Positions 31,935 through 41,365 of a DNA stretch of 64,000 bases are shown piece after piece; position 1 is the first letter of the stretch; the number at the start of each line of letters is the position of its first letter. The stretch lies in the NCBI RefSeq assembly GCF_903944925.1, contig NZ_CAJATU010000158.1:123676-187675 (forward strand), given 5' to 3'. A program made the translations under genes and the position numbers. Under the pieces are notes generated by a model that had not been told where the DNA came from, did no database searches, and saw only the letters and a program-made list of their open reading frames with translations. The stretch is from an uncultured Rhodopila sp. Its GTDB lineage: Bacteria; Pseudomonadota; Alphaproteobacteria; Acetobacterales; Acetobacteraceae.

Positions 31935-32155
31935 TGCCCGGAATGGGCCGCGGCGCCGCATTGTGGGTCATTGTCCGTGAAGCTTTCCAGTCATTTCGTA
32001 ATCGAGTACAGACCGCAGGACACAGGCCATCGACGCGCGGCTTCAACTTGCCGCACCGGATACGCAAATGAGCCGCACACCACCCGCCCGCCCCGTTCGG
32101 ATTGCCGCGAACCGGCCCTGGCGGTAGCGTGCGGCCAACAGAAGGACTTAGGCTG

Positions 32156-33163
32156 ATGACCCTGAAACTCGGCTACAAGGCGTCGGCGGAGCAGTTTGCT
32201 CCCCGGCAGCTTTTGGACTTCTCCGTGGCGGCGGAGCAGGCGGGGTTCGACTCCGTGTTCGTCAGCGACCATTTCCAGCCATGGAAGCATACCGACGGTC
32301 ATGCGCCATCTGCCCTGGCGTGGCTGGGGGCGCTCGGCGCCAGCACCCACCGCATCGTCATGGGCACCAGCGTGCTGACGCCGACGTTCCGCTACCATCC
32401 GTCCGTCGTGGCGCAGGTGTTCGGCACGCTCGGCTCGCTGTTTCCCGGGCGTGTGATTCTTGGCGTCGGCACCGGCGAAGGCTTGAACGAGGTGCCTTCC
32501 ACCGGCATGGTATGGCCGGAGATGAAGGAACGCTTCGCGCGGCTGCGGGAGGCGATCAGCCTGATCCGCAAGCTGTGGGCAGAGGATCATGTTACGTTTA
32601 CAGGTGAGTACTATAGCACTCAGAATGCCACCATTTATGACAAGCCCGGCGCGTTTCTGCCGATATATGTAGCTGGCGCGGGACCTCAGATCGCCAAATA
32701 TGCCGGACGAATGGCGGATGGGTTCATCTGCACCAGCGGCAAGGCGCGGGAGCTTTATACCGAGACGCTGCTGCCGAACGTCGCCGAGGGGCTGGCGCTG
32801 TCCGCCAGGCCAAAGCCGGACTTCGACCGGATGATCGAGATGAAGGTGTCGTTCGACACCGACAAGCAGCGCGCGCTGGAGGATACCCGCGTCTGGGCGG
32901 CGCTGGCGCTGACCCCGGAGGAGAAGACCACGGTGCATGATCCGAGGGAGATGGAGCGCCTCGCCGATGCCCTGCCGATTGAGCGCGCAGCAAGCCGGTG
33001 GATCGTGTCGTCCGATCCGGATGAACATATCGAGACGATCAAGCCTTACATCGATATGGGCTTCCGTCATCTGGTGTTTCACGCGCCCGGCAACGACCAG
33101 GCCCGGTTCCTGAAGATCTACGGCGAATTGGTACTGCCGAAGTTGCGCGCCCGTTTCAGGTAA
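32156..33163 (+). CDS. fgd: F420-dependent glucose-6-phosphate dehydrogenase homologue (LLM fold)
   Basis: Predicted to oxidise glucose 6-phosphate to the 6-phosphogluconolactone with reduction of coenzyme F420. 335 residues from ATG 32156 with AGAAGGA upstream. The start [14 protein letters not shown] and [26 protein letters not shown] and [10 protein letters not shown] closely follow the mycobacterial Fgd1 pattern. Residues equivalent to the catalytic set are kept (Asp38, His39, Trp43, Glu108), as are those holding the substrate phosphate in Fgd1 (Thr193, Lys196, Lys257, Arg281). These equivalences come from my alignment by eye. First gene of an operon with cofE, cofD and cofC, which supports F420 rather than FMN as cofactor. 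A related F420 dehydrogenase with another sugar substrate remains possible. Confidence 0.88.
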   Translation: MTLKLGYKASAEQFAPRQLLDFSVAAEQAGFDSVFVSDHFQPWKHTDGHAPSALAWLGALGASTHRIVMGTSVLTPTFRYHPSVVAQVFGTLGSLFPGRVILGVGTGEGLNEVPSTGMVWPEMKERFARLREAISLIRKLWAEDHVTFTGEYYSTQNATIYDKPGAFLPIYVAGAGPQIAKYAGRMADGFICTSGKARELYTETLLPNVAEGLALSARPKPDFDRMIEMKVSFDTDKQRALEDTRVWAALALTPEEKTTVHDPREMERLADALPIERAASRWIVSSDPDEHIETIKPYIDMGFRHLVFHAPGNDQARFLKIYGELVLPKLRARFR

Positions 33164-33164
33164 A

Positions 33165-33950
33165 ATGGCGGACGACCGGGTCCGTGCGATGACCGCTCGA
33201 CTGGAACTGTTTGCGATCCCCGGCCTGCCGATGGTGCAGCCCGGAGACGATCTGCCGGCGCTGATCCTGAGCGGTCTGGACCGTGCCGGCCACGTCCTGC
33301 ACGACCGCGACGTGGTGGTGATCGCGCAGAAGATCGTTTCCAAGGCCGAGGGCCGCAGTGTCGACCTCGCAGATGTCGTCCCGTCCGGAGCCGCTCGGAC
33401 CCTGGCCGCGGAGATCGGCAAAGACCCGAGGATCGTCGAGGTCGTGCTTTCGGAGTCGAAGAAAGTCGTCCGCAGCCGCCCCAACCTGATGATCATGCAG
33501 CACCGGCTGGGGTTCGTGATGGCCAACGCCGGAGTCGATCAGTCCAACGTTGCCGAACCCGACGGGCGGCACCGCGCGCTGCTGCTGCCGCTTGACCCTG
33601 ATGGGTCAGCCGAGGCGATCCGCTCCCGGCTGGCCGTGCGCGCGGATGTGGCCGTGGTTATCAGCGACAGCTTCGGCCGCCCGTGGCGGCGCGGCACCGC
33701 CGGGGTGGCCATCGGCGCAGCCGGTATCCCCTCGGTCATCGACCTGCGCGGGCAGCCCGACCTGTTCGGCCGTAAACTGGAAGTCAGCATCATCGGTTTC
33801 GCGGACGAGATTGCGGCAGCCGCTTCGTTGTTGCAGGGTCAGGCCGCGGAAGCGCAACCTGTCGTCGTCGTGCGCGGCCTGACGTGGCAGGCCCCGAATG
33901 TGCCGGTGGCGGACGTCATCCGTCCGCCTGAGGAGGATCTTTTTCAGTGA
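33165..33950 (+). CDS. cofE: Coenzyme F420-0:L-glutamate ligase CofE
   Basis: GTP-dependent addition of gamma-linked glutamate to F420-0. 261 residues from ATG 33165, one base after the fgd stop. Seen: PGLPMVQPGDDLPALIL, DVVVIAQKIVSKAEGR, the highly conserved RHRLGFVMANAGVDQSN-like block (MQHRLGFVMANAGVDQSN) and ISDSFGRPWRRGTAGVAIGAAG with the metal/GTP-binding residues. It contains only the ligase domain: the C-terminal reductase domain of actinobacterial FbiB, which reduces dehydro-F420-0, is absent and would have to be supplied elsewhere if the phosphoenolpyruvate route is used. Confidence 0.93.
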   Translation: MADDRVRAMTARLELFAIPGLPMVQPGDDLPALILSGLDRAGHVLHDRDVVVIAQKIVSKAEGRSVDLADVVPSGAARTLAAEIGKDPRIVEVVLSESKKVVRSRPNLMIMQHRLGFVMANAGVDQSNVAEPDGRHRALLLPLDPDGSAEAIRSRLAVRADVAVVISDSFGRPWRRGTAGVAIGAAGIPSVIDLRGQPDLFGRKLEVSIIGFADEIAAAASLLQGQAAEAQPVVVVRGLTWQAPNVPVADVIRPPEEDLFQ

Positions 33951-34915
33951 TTATCGCTTTGTCCGGCGGAGTGGGGGGCGCGAAACTTGCCCTCGGTCTG
34001 TCGCGCATCATGCCGCCCGAGAACCTGCTGGTCGTCGTCAACACCGGCGACGATTTTGAGCACCTTGGCCTGTCCATCTCCCCCGATATCGACACGGTCG
34101 TCTATACGCTCGCCGGACTGGCCAACCGGGAGGTCGGCTGGGGCCGCCACGACGAGACCTGGTCGTTCATGCAGACGATGGAGGCCCTGGGTGGCGAAAC
34201 CTGGTTCCGCCTCGGCGACCGCGACGTGGCGCTGCATGTCGAGCGGACGCGGCGGCTCAGGCGCGGGGAAACCCTCTCGGCAGTGACAGCCGATATCTGC
34301 TGGCGCCTGGGCGTTGGGCCTCGGGTTGTGCCGATGACGGACGATCCGGTGCGGACACGGCTGCTGACGGAACTCGGGTGGCTGGATTTTCAGGAATACT
34401 TCGTCCGGAGGCGTTGCGAACCGGTTGTGAGCGAACTGCAGTTCCAGGGCGCCGCCGACGCCACGCCACACCCGGAGTTCATCGCCGCCCTGGCGGACGA
34501 ATCGCTGGAGGCGGTGGTGATCTGTCCATCCAACCCGTTCATCAGCGTCGAGCCGATACTGGCGGTCCCGGGCGTGCGGGAGGCGTTGATGGCGTGCAAG
34601 GCGCCGATCATCGCGGTGTCGCCGATCATCGCCGGAAGGGCGGTGAAGGGACCGACGGCGAAGATGATGACGGAATTGGGGCTGGACCCCTCGGCTGGCA
34701 CGGTGGCGCAACGCTATGCCGCTCTGCTCGATGGCTATGTGATCGACCATGCCGACATGTCGGAGGTAGTCTCGATCGATGCCCGGGTGACCCTGGCGCA
34801 GACGCTAATGACGACGATGGAGGACCGGGAGGCGCTGGCCCGGATCGTCGTTGAGGCTGCGTCGACACTGCGGCGGCGAGAAATGCACGGTTTGCGGCAT
34901 CGCGGCGTACGATGA
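33947..34915 (+). CDS. cofD: 2-phospho-L-lactate (or related) transferase CofD/FbiA
   Basis: Transfers the phospholactyl or enolpyruvyl phosphate moiety from the GDP-activated donor to FO, forming F420-0 or its dehydro form. 322 residues; GTG start at 33947 overlapping the cofE stop as GTGA. The N-terminal ALSGGVGGAKLALGL nucleotide loop, VVVNTGDDFEHLGLSISPD and LAGLANREVGWGRHDETW, and ICPSNPFISVEPIL are family hallmarks. Whether the donor carries 2-phospholactate, phosphoenolpyruvate or 3-phosphoglycerate cannot be decided from the sequence by eye. Confidence 0.94.
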   Translation: MIIALSGGVGGAKLALGLSRIMPPENLLVVVNTGDDFEHLGLSISPDIDTVVYTLAGLANREVGWGRHDETWSFMQTMEALGGETWFRLGDRDVALHVERTRRLRRGETLSAVTADICWRLGVGPRVVPMTDDPVRTRLLTELGWLDFQEYFVRRRCEPVVSELQFQGAADATPHPEFIAALADESLEAVVICPSNPFISVEPILAVPGVREALMACKAPIIAVSPIIAGRAVKGPTAKMMTELGLDPSAGTVAQRYAALLDGYVIDHADMSEVVSIDARVTLAQTLMTTMEDREALARIVVEAASTLRRREMHGLRHRGVR

Positions 34916-35559
34916 TCGACGTTTGGGCGGCGGTCCCGGTGAAGGCGTTTACCGGGGCGAAGTCTCGCACGGGATCGGTGCTGACACCGCTGCAGCGTGA
35001 GGTGCTGGCGGCGACGATGCTGGAGGACGTGCTGGCCGCTCTGGCGGGGGCTAAGCGTCTGGCAGGGATCATGGTCAATACGATCGATCCGGTGGCTGCC
35101 GCGCTGGCCGAGCGATATGGCGCCCGCGTGGTGAGCGAGGGCGCGCTGGATGGGCATACCGGGGCGGTGAACGGAATGGGCCGGGTGCTGATGACCGAAG
35201 GGAAGGGTGCGTTGCTGACAGTGCCGGGCGATATTCCGCGGGTGACCTCGTCGGAAATCGATGCAGTGGTTTCGTCGTGTCTCCCGCCGCCGTCGTTCAC
35301 GATCGTGCCGGCGCACGACGAGCTCGGATCAAACGCGGTGTTGTGCGCTCCGCCGTTTTCAGTGCCGCTGCGGTTTGGCGATGACAGTTACTTCCCGCAT
35401 TTGATGGCGGCTCGGGCGCAAGGAATCGAGCCGACGATCGTGCGGCTGCCGGGGATCGGGCTGGATATCGATCATCCGGCGGATTTGCGAGCGTTCATGG
35501 CCGCAAAGCCGCGGATGCCAACGCGGACGGTGGCGCTGCTGGAGCGGTTCGGGTTTTAA
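34912..35559 (+). CDS. cofC: 2-phospho-L-lactate guanylyltransferase CofC/FbiD
   Basis: Nucleotidyltransferase that activates the phospho-acid with GTP for CofD. 215 residues; ATG 34912 overlaps the cofD stop as ATGA. Seen: AAVPVKAFTGAKSRTGSVL with the nucleotide loop, LAATMLEDVLAALAGA, GALLTVPGDIPRVTSSEI (metal-binding Asp) and LRFGDDSYFPHLMAARAQG, then GIGLDIDHPADLRAFM. Homologues from different phyla differ in using 2-phospholactate, phosphoenolpyruvate or 3-phosphoglycerate, so the F420 variant made here is open. Ends 7 bp from the convergent unknown gene. Confidence 0.93.
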   Translation: MIDVWAAVPVKAFTGAKSRTGSVLTPLQREVLAATMLEDVLAALAGAKRLAGIMVNTIDPVAAALAERYGARVVSEGALDGHTGAVNGMGRVLMTEGKGALLTVPGDIPRVTSSEIDAVVSSCLPPPSFTIVPAHDELGSNAVLCAPPFSVPLRFGDDSYFPHLMAARAQGIEPTIVRLPGIGLDIDHPADLRAFMAAKPRMPTRTVALLERFGF

Positions 35560-35566
35560 ACCTTCA

Positions 35567-37177
35567 TCACATCAGTTCGGCCAAATGCAAGGCATGGCCG
35601 AAGCGGCGCGACGCTTCCTTGGGGTCGCCGTATTTGCGGTGCATGGCCGTGTGGTATGCAGCGGCGAGTAGTAGTTTGTCGCGATCCGGCTGCCGGTTGG
35701 TTTCGAAATCCATCAGCATGCACTGGGCGATTTCCTGGTTGTGCGGATCGTTGCCGAGCTTGCACGCCGCGAGCGCGATCCGTTGCATCAGGTGGTCGCG
35801 TTCAGCGACGTTGTTGCAATAGGCTTGGGTCCAGCCGATGGCTTCGTCGCCGTTCAGGGCGCAAATCGACGCCTCCACGCGGTCCAGAAGCTGGCGCTCA
35901 CTTAGCGAGGCGGCGCCCGACGGAACCTGTAGCGAAACGGGATGGACCTCACCGATACCCTGCTGGTGGCAGGCGACGCGTTTGGCGAACATCGCCGCGA
36001 CATAGAGCAGGCGCAGCCGGCGCGGATGATCGAACGTGTCGTAAAACCAGGCGAGCGTGTTTTGATACTCGTAGCAATGATGCGGCATATTGAATGCGGT
36101 CGGGTCGCGGGTTTCCAGGACGATCTGCGCCGCGGCAATCTGGATGACATCGAGAATACGACGCGGGTCCTTGCCGGATTTCAGCAACTTCGTCACCGCC
36201 TCCAGGGTTTCGACTTCACCCTTTATCAGTATAGCAGTATTGAGATCGGCTGCCTCCTGCGGGTTCACATCTCCGTTGTTTCGAAGCATCGACAGCTCGG
36301 CCTCGCTGACGCCGCCATAGGGAATGGCCTGCAGCGCTTGGCCCTCGATCATCATCTTGATATAGTTGCAGGCGACTTCGTAGGTGGAATACCAGCGCGG
36401 TCCGACCGCGATGTCCAGTGCTCCGGCATAAATTACGTTATGCGCGTGGTTCCAGCCGAGGGCATTGCCGAGTTCGACGGTCGATCGGGCGCGATAGGCT
36501 TTGTGGCCTGTGGTATATGAACGGTTATGCAACAGACGATCCTGGACGTCGATCAGGCCGGCGAAGCAGAGTTCGCCGAGGACGTCGTTACGCTCGACGG
36601 GATTTTCCATCAGGCCGAGGAACAGGCGGTAGGCGTCGATCACGTTGCCTCGATGCACGTGGGTCATCCAGGTGTTCAGGCGCTCCGCAAGCGGCCCGAT
36701 TTGTAGCAGCGGGTGCTGGTCCGGCCAATAGACGACCGGGGGCGGGGGCGCCTCGACGGTGCTGCTGTCGCCGCGGTGGCGGGTGTAATGTCCCGGCGCC
36801 TTGTTGATCTTTTGGTTCCAGATATCGAGGCCGGTAGGAATATACCAAATGGTCTGGGCCATCGGCAGCATCGCCAGATGCGGCGGCAGCATACGGTTCA
36901 GGTTGATCGTCGCGCGGGCGCTGAGCAGGCAATGGTCGTTGTTGACGAAATTCGGGTAACCGTCATCGATGCGTTCATGATACGGAACGTGGGTGTACGG
37001 AGCGTGGATGCGCACGCCTTCAGCGACGATTTCGTTCAGCGGCCGGTTGGCACGGACCAGTTCGTAGAAGACATCGCTTGCGCCTTTCTGGTCCCGCATC
37101 AGGCAGCGATCCTCGAGCCTCTCGTAAAGGCCGCGGACGACGCTGCATTTGCGCTCGGGGTCGCTGGTCGCATCCAT
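35567..37177 (-). CDS. Uncharacterised histidine-rich soluble protein, 536 residues
   Basis: I do not recognise this family. ATG 37177 has GGAGG 8 bases upstream, so the start is secure although the frame is open to 37327. No signal peptide or membrane segment; mostly helical in appearance. Histidines and acidic residues cluster as in metal or redox enzymes: HAPYTHVPYHERIDDG (His58, 63, 67), HCLL (82), GWNHAHNVIYAGALD (244, 246), FNMPHHCYEYQNTLAWFYD (366, 367), FDHPRRLRLL (384), and AYHTAMH (509, 513). The GWNHAHNVIYAG block faintly recalls the His-containing repeats of questin oxidase-like proteins, but this is weak. It is convergent with the F420 operon, so not in the same transcript; codon use looks native. 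Confidence 0.8.
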   Translation of the reverse strand: MDATSDPERKCSVVRGLYERLEDRCLMRDQKGASDVFYELVRANRPLNEIVAEGVRIHAPYTHVPYHERIDDGYPNFVNNDHCLLSARATINLNRMLPPHLAMLPMAQTIWYIPTGLDIWNQKINKAPGHYTRHRGDSSTVEAPPPPVVYWPDQHPLLQIGPLAERLNTWMTHVHRGNVIDAYRLFLGLMENPVERNDVLGELCFAGLIDVQDRLLHNRSYTTGHKAYRARSTVELGNALGWNHAHNVIYAGALDIAVGPRWYSTYEVACNYIKMMIEGQALQAIPYGGVSEAELSMLRNNGDVNPQEAADLNTAILIKGEVETLEAVTKLLKSGKDPRRILDVIQIAAAQIVLETRDPTAFNMPHHCYEYQNTLAWFYDTFDHPRRLRLLYVAAMFAKRVACHQQGIGEVHPVSLQVPSGAASLSERQLLDRVEASICALNGDEAIGWTQAYCNNVAERDHLMQRIALAACKLGNDPHNQEIAQCMLMDFETNRQPDRDKLLLAAAYHTAMHRKYGDPKEASRRFGHALHLAELM

Positions 37178-37337
37178 GCTGGTTTCCTCCCGCCGTTGGT
37201 CGATCCTATGCACGGGATGGAGGCGGCGACAACCTTCGGGGCCGATTGGGCGTGGCGTTGTCCTGGCCCACGGTGTACCGGAACACGGCGGCGGGTACGC
37301 GCCCGGGCAGCGCGCACCCTGTTCCACCAGGCGAACA

Positions 37338-37945
37338 TCAATGACGCATGATGACCACCTCCAGGTATTCGCTTGGCACCACCATGGTGTTGTCGCCCGA
37401 CCGGTTGAACCGAGTAATCGGCTTGGTCAGATCCTGCTCGAGCCACGCCTGCGCCGGCTCCGAAAGGGCCGCAAAGGCCTTTCAACACCGGCCCGTAGTA
37501 TGTCTTGAAGATCTCCCGTCGCAACAGACGCGCCAAGGTGCACGAACAAGTCCGCCAGCCGAGGCTCCGTTCCCCAGAGTGCCGGCGATTTGGCACCGAC
37601 CGGCGGCGGGACATGCTGTCCGATCGTCTTGAACAACTGGCCGATGAATCCGTCCGGCGTCCAGTTGGCGAGGCCGATCTTGCCGCCGGGTTTGCAGACT
37701 CGCAGCAGTTCGGCGGCGGCGCGGTCCCGGTCCGGGGTAAACATCACCTCGAATGTGGACATCACGATCTCGAAGGACTCATCGGAGAACGCCAATGCCT
37801 CGGCGTCAGCCGCACGGAACGCAATGCTCAGCCGATCGGCCGCGGCGCGCTCGAGAGCGCGGCCAAGCAGTGCGGGAACTTAACCGGTGGCGGACACATC
37901 GCACCAGCGCCGCGCGGCTGCCAACGCGCGTTTCCGTTTCCGCCG
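37338..37945 (-). pseudogene. Decayed class I SAM-dependent methyltransferase
   Basis: Pieces of one methyltransferase lie in three frames. Reading leftwards: GGNGNA of the SAM-binding loop; a one-base loss; LAAARRWCDVSATG; an in-frame TAA at about 37881; VPALLGRALERAAADRLSI, RAADAEALAFSDESFEIVM, and LLRVCKPGGKIGLANWTPDGF to GTEPRLADLFVHLG in the next open part; then frame changes to REIFKTYYGPVLKG and finally LEQDLTKPITRFNRSGDNTM with the tail SEYLEVVIMRH ending at 37338. The order is that of an intact family member, so this is a single gene broken by at least three frameshifts and one nonsense change. The N-terminal part is not recognisable. Confidence 0.8.
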
Positions 37946-38051
37946 CGCTGCCGTCTTATCGTATCGACGATTTCCTGCCGGCGATGCCATTCTCTCCGGA
38001 CGGCGAGAAATTGTTTCGTGAAGCCGAGAAGTGAATCGGTTTGCGGTGACT

Positions 38052-40706
38052 TCAAGCCGGACTGGCACGATCCGAGATCGCCGACCGCACGGCCGCCAGT
38101 GCCTCATCCGCCTTCTCTCCATCCGGTCCGCCCGCCTGGGCGAGGTCGGGCCGACCACCGCCACCTTTGCCGCCTACGGCCGCCGACGCCGCTCGCACCA
38201 GATCCACGGCGCTGATCCGACCTGTCAGGTCCGCCGACACTGCGACCACGATCGAGGCCTTGCCCTCTGCCGTCGATACAAGCGCCACGACGCCCGACTC
38301 CTGCTGCTTGCCGATGGCGTCGGCCAAGCCCTTGAGGTCCTTCGCTGGCACCTCGCCCAAATTCCGCGCCGTCAGCGTGATCCCGCCGATATCCTCGGCC
38401 GTCGCCGCTCCGCCGCCGGTGGCGACTTTTTTCTGCAACTCCGCCACCTGGGCCTGGAGCTTGCGGCGATCGTCGAGCAGCGCGGCGATCCGGTCGGGCA
38501 CCTCGGCCGGAGCCGCCCGCAGCGCGCCCGCCGCGTCGTTCAGACGCGCCTGGATCTCGGCCACCGCGGACTCCGCCGAGGCGCCTGTCACAGCCTCGAT
38601 GCGCCGCACCCCGGCGGCGACCGCTGCTTCGCCCACGATGCGGAAATAGCCGATGTCGCCCGTCCGCCGCACATGCGTGCCACCGCACAGTTCGATCGAC
38701 CAGGCCGGCTTGTTGCCGTCCGGCTCGCCCATCGCGACCACGCGCACTTCGTCGCCGTATTTCTCGCCGAACAGTGCCATGGCGCCGTGCTCCACCGCGG
38801 CCTCCGGCGTCATCAGCCTTGTGGTGACCTCGGAGTTCTCGCGAATGCGGGCGTTCACCTCCGCCTCCACCCAGTGCAATTCATCTGCGGTTATCGGACG
38901 CGGCTGGGAGACGTCGAAGCGCAGCCGATCGGGGGCGTTGAGGCTGCCCTTTTGCTGCACATGAGTGCCGAGTTTGCGGCGCAGCGCCTCGTGCAGCAGG
39001 TGGGTGGCGGAGTGGTGCGCACGGATCGCGCCGCGGCGTGCGTGATCGACCGTGGCGACAACCGGGATGCCGGGCTTCGCCACGCCGGACTCGACGCGGC
39101 CGAGGTGGACGAACAGGTCGCCCAGCTTCTTCTGCGTGTCGGTCACCTTGATGACCAGGCCGTCCGGCCCGGAGATCACGCCCGTGTCGCCGACCTGGCC
39201 GCCGCTTTCGCCGTAGAACGGGGTCTGGTTCAATACGACAGCTACGTCAGTCTCGGCCGCGGCCGAGTCGGCCAGGGCGCCGCCTACTACGACGGCCAGG
39301 ATTTCACCCTCGGCGCTTTCCGTGCCGTAGCCAAGGAACTCCGACGCGCCGGCCTTTTCCTTGATCTCGAACCACACCTTCTCGGTGGCGGCGTCGCCGG
39401 AGCCGGCCCAGGCGGCGCGGGCGCGGGTGCGCTGCTCCTGCATCGACGCCTCGAACCCGGCCATGTCCACCGTGCGGCCTTGCTCGCGCAGCGCATCCTG
39501 GGTCAGGTCGATCGGGAAGCCGTAGGTGTCATAGAGCTTGAATGCGACCGGGCCTGGCAGGGCCTCGCGATCGCCCAGCCGGCTGGTTTCGTCGGCCAGC
39601 AGGTTCAGGCCGCGTTCCAGCAGCACCTTGAAGCGGGTCTCCTCCAGCAGCAGCGTCTCCTCGATCAGCGTCTCAGCGCGGCCGAGTTCGGGATATGCGG
39701 CGCCCATTTGGCGGATCAGCGCCGGCACCAGGCGGTGCATCAGCGGCTCCCTGGCACCCAGCATGGTGGCGTGGCGCATCGCGCGGCGCATGATGCGGCG
39801 CAGGACGTAGCCGCGGCCTTCGTTCGACGGCAGCACCCCGTCCGCCATCAGGAACGAGCAACTCCGCAGATGATCGGCGATCACCCGATGGCTGGTCTTA
39901 AGCGGGCCGTCCGGGTCCTGGCCGGTGGCCTCGGCGCTGGCGAGGATGATCGCGCGGAAGATATCGATGTCGTAGTTGTCGTGCTTGCCCTGCAAGATTG
40001 CGGCGATGCGCTCCAGGCCCATGCCGGTGTCGATCGACGGATGCGGCAGCTCCACGCGGGTACCGGGCGGCCCTTCCTCGTACTGCATGAACACGAGGTT
40101 CCAGATCTCGATGAACCGGTCGCCGTCCTCACCGGGACTGCCGGGCGGGCCGCCCGGAATGTGGTCGCCGTGGTCGTAGAAGATCTCGCTGCATGGGCCG
40201 CAGGGGCCGGTATCGCCCATGCGCCAGAAATTGTCGGAGGTCGGGATGCGGATGATCCGGTCTTCCGGCAGGCCCGCGACCTTCTTCCAGATCGCGGCGG
40301 CATCGTCGTCCTCGGCGTAGACGGTGACCAGCAGACGGTCCTTCGGCAGGCCGTAGTCCTTGGTCACCAGGTCCCAGGCGTAGGGGATGGCGAGGTCCTT
40401 GAAATAGTCGCCGAAGCTGAAATTCCCCAGCATTTCGAAGAAGGTATGGTGGCGCGCGGTGTAGCCGACGTTATCGAGGTCGTTGTGCTTGCCGCCGGCG
40501 CGAACGCATTTTTGCGACGTGGTGGCGCGGACGTAGGGGCGCTTCTCCTGCCCGGTGAAGACATTCTTGAACTGCACCATCCCGGCGTTGGTGAACATCA
40601 GCGTCGGGTCGTTGCGCGGCACCAGCGGCGAGCTGGCCACCGGCGTGTGGCCGTGGCGGGCGAAGTAGTCCAGGAAGGCGGCGCGGATGTCGTTGCTGCT
40701 GGCCAT
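38052..40706 (-). CDS. alaS: Alanine--tRNA ligase
   Basis: Charges tRNA(Ala) and edits mischarged serine and glycine. 884 residues, full length. N-terminal class II catalytic domain with [19 protein letters not shown] and [19 protein letters not shown]; editing domain with the zinc-binding [13 protein letters not shown] and [13 protein letters not shown] sites; C-terminal coiled-coil and C-Ala domain ending in [15 protein letters not shown]. The ATG 40706 gives the standard start [19 protein letters not shown]. Essential housekeeping gene, transcribed alone. Confidence 0.97.
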   Translation of the reverse strand: MASSNDIRAAFLDYFARHGHTPVASSPLVPRNDPTLMFTNAGMVQFKNVFTGQEKRPYVRATTSQKCVRAGGKHNDLDNVGYTARHHTFFEMLGNFSFGDYFKDLAIPYAWDLVTKDYGLPKDRLLVTVYAEDDDAAAIWKKVAGLPEDRIIRIPTSDNFWRMGDTGPCGPCSEIFYDHGDHIPGGPPGSPGEDGDRFIEIWNLVFMQYEEGPPGTRVELPHPSIDTGMGLERIAAILQGKHDNYDIDIFRAIILASAEATGQDPDGPLKTSHRVIADHLRSCSFLMADGVLPSNEGRGYVLRRIMRRAMRHATMLGAREPLMHRLVPALIRQMGAAYPELGRAETLIEETLLLEETRFKVLLERGLNLLADETSRLGDREALPGPVAFKLYDTYGFPIDLTQDALREQGRTVDMAGFEASMQEQRTRARAAWAGSGDAATEKVWFEIKEKAGASEFLGYGTESAEGEILAVVVGGALADSAAAETDVAVVLNQTPFYGESGGQVGDTGVISGPDGLVIKVTDTQKKLGDLFVHLGRVESGVAKPGIPVVATVDHARRGAIRAHHSATHLLHEALRRKLGTHVQQKGSLNAPDRLRFDVSQPRPITADELHWVEAEVNARIRENSEVTTRLMTPEAAVEHGAMALFGEKYGDEVRVVAMGEPDGNKPAWSIELCGGTHVRRTGDIGYFRIVGEAAVAAGVRRIEAVTGASAESAVAEIQARLNDAAGALRAAPAEVPDRIAALLDDRRKLQAQVAELQKKVATGGGAATAEDIGGITLTARNLGEVPAKDLKGLADAIGKQQESGVVALVSTAEGKASIVVAVSADLTGRISAVDLVRAASAAVGGKGGGGRPDLAQAGGPDGEKADEALAAVRSAISDRASPA

Positions 40707-41092
40707 GGGCGTCAGGTTTGTCCCGGAATGTCACGCAAGAGGGTTGCAGGTAGCGCATGGACGGCTGTCTGTCACGGGTGGTTGCTGCGAGCGGACTGAA
40801 ACCCCGGCTTGCCGCAGGCATAGCGCGGGCAGGATGCCAATTTTGGGTCTCGATGGAATAGTGTCACGAGGCGCTGGAGTTGATCGCAAACTTGGTGTTT
40901 CGCTTCGGTCGCCGGCGCCTCCTGTCGATAGGGCGCCGTTCCGGCGGGGCCATCCGGCGCCGTCGCACGCGCTCTCTTCCGTGGCGGTCACTTTACACGC
41001 TCGCGAAAGGGTGCTGGCAGAAGGTGTTCGTTATGGAACGGGATGGCTTACCTCCCGTTTCACGGCCAAGCGAACGATGAAGGAGAACTCCC
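40707..41092. other. Intergenic region between alaS and the DUF883 gene
   Basis: About 390 bp separating two divergent genes. The right end carries the EcfG-type promoter described separately and an AAGGAG ribosome site at 41081. The alaS promoter should lie on the minus strand near 40710-40800 but I cannot define it. Several short open frames occur here but none has a plausible start and composition. Confidence 0.5.
41035..41059 (+). promoter_or_regulatory. EcfG (general stress response sigma factor) promoter
   Basis: GGAAC at 41035-41039 and CGTT at 41056-41059 with a 16-base spacer, an exact match to the alphaproteobacterial EcfG consensus GGAAC-N16/17-CGTT. It lies 33 bp upstream of the DUF883 start codon on the same strand, a normal distance for a transcription start near 41066. 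DUF883/YqjD-like genes are common stress-regulon members, which agrees. Confidence 0.75.
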
Positions 41093-41362
41093 ATGGCGTT
41101 CACCAATGACACACGCAACAAGCTCGACGACGCACAGGCCCAGATCGCCCGCCTCCGCGATCAGGTCGAGGCGCTGATGAAGGACCGGGTATCCCCCGCG
41201 GTGTCGGATTTTGCCGGCCGGGCGGAAACCGCCATGCATAGCGCATCCGGCGTGGTGCGGGACCAGGCGCAGGCCGTCTCCGGCCAGGTGAAGGAGCAGC
41301 CGCTGATTGCGCTGCTGATCGCCGCCACCGTCGGGTGGATCATCGGCCGTGTGATGCGCTGA
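41093..41362 (+). CDS. DUF883 family protein (YqjD/ElaB-like)
   Basis: 89 residues. Amphipathic coiled-coil N-terminal two thirds (NKLDDAQAQIARLRDQVEALM and RAETAMHSASGVVRD) followed by a single C-terminal membrane helix PLIALLIAATVGWIIGRVM with the small-residue pattern of the family. In E. coli members are tail-anchored inner-membrane proteins that bind ribosomes in stationary phase. ATG 41093 has AAGGAG with 6-base spacing. Probably expressed under general stress from the EcfG-type promoter, together with the next gene, which starts 3 bp after the stop. Confidence 0.88.
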   Translation: MAFTNDTRNKLDDAQAQIARLRDQVEALMKDRVSPAVSDFAGRAETAMHSASGVVRDQAQAVSGQVKEQPLIALLIAATVGWIIGRVMR

Positions 41363-41365
41363 CCG

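Noticed and set aside
31991..33526. Long minus-strand open frame across the start of the F420 operon
   Set aside because: Antisense shadow of fgd and cofE; composition is not protein-like.
37953..38034. Plus-strand frame ending in IDDFLPAMPFSPDGEKLFREAEK, which looks like a protein C-terminus
   Set aside because: Only about 25 plausible residues, no family recognised and it overlaps the methyltransferase wreck; too little to call.
38031..40799. Very long open frame antisense to alaS, longer than alaS itself
   Set aside because: It mirrors alaS codon structure in high-GC DNA; composition is rich in Arg, His and Gln with no domain, while alaS is unmistakable.
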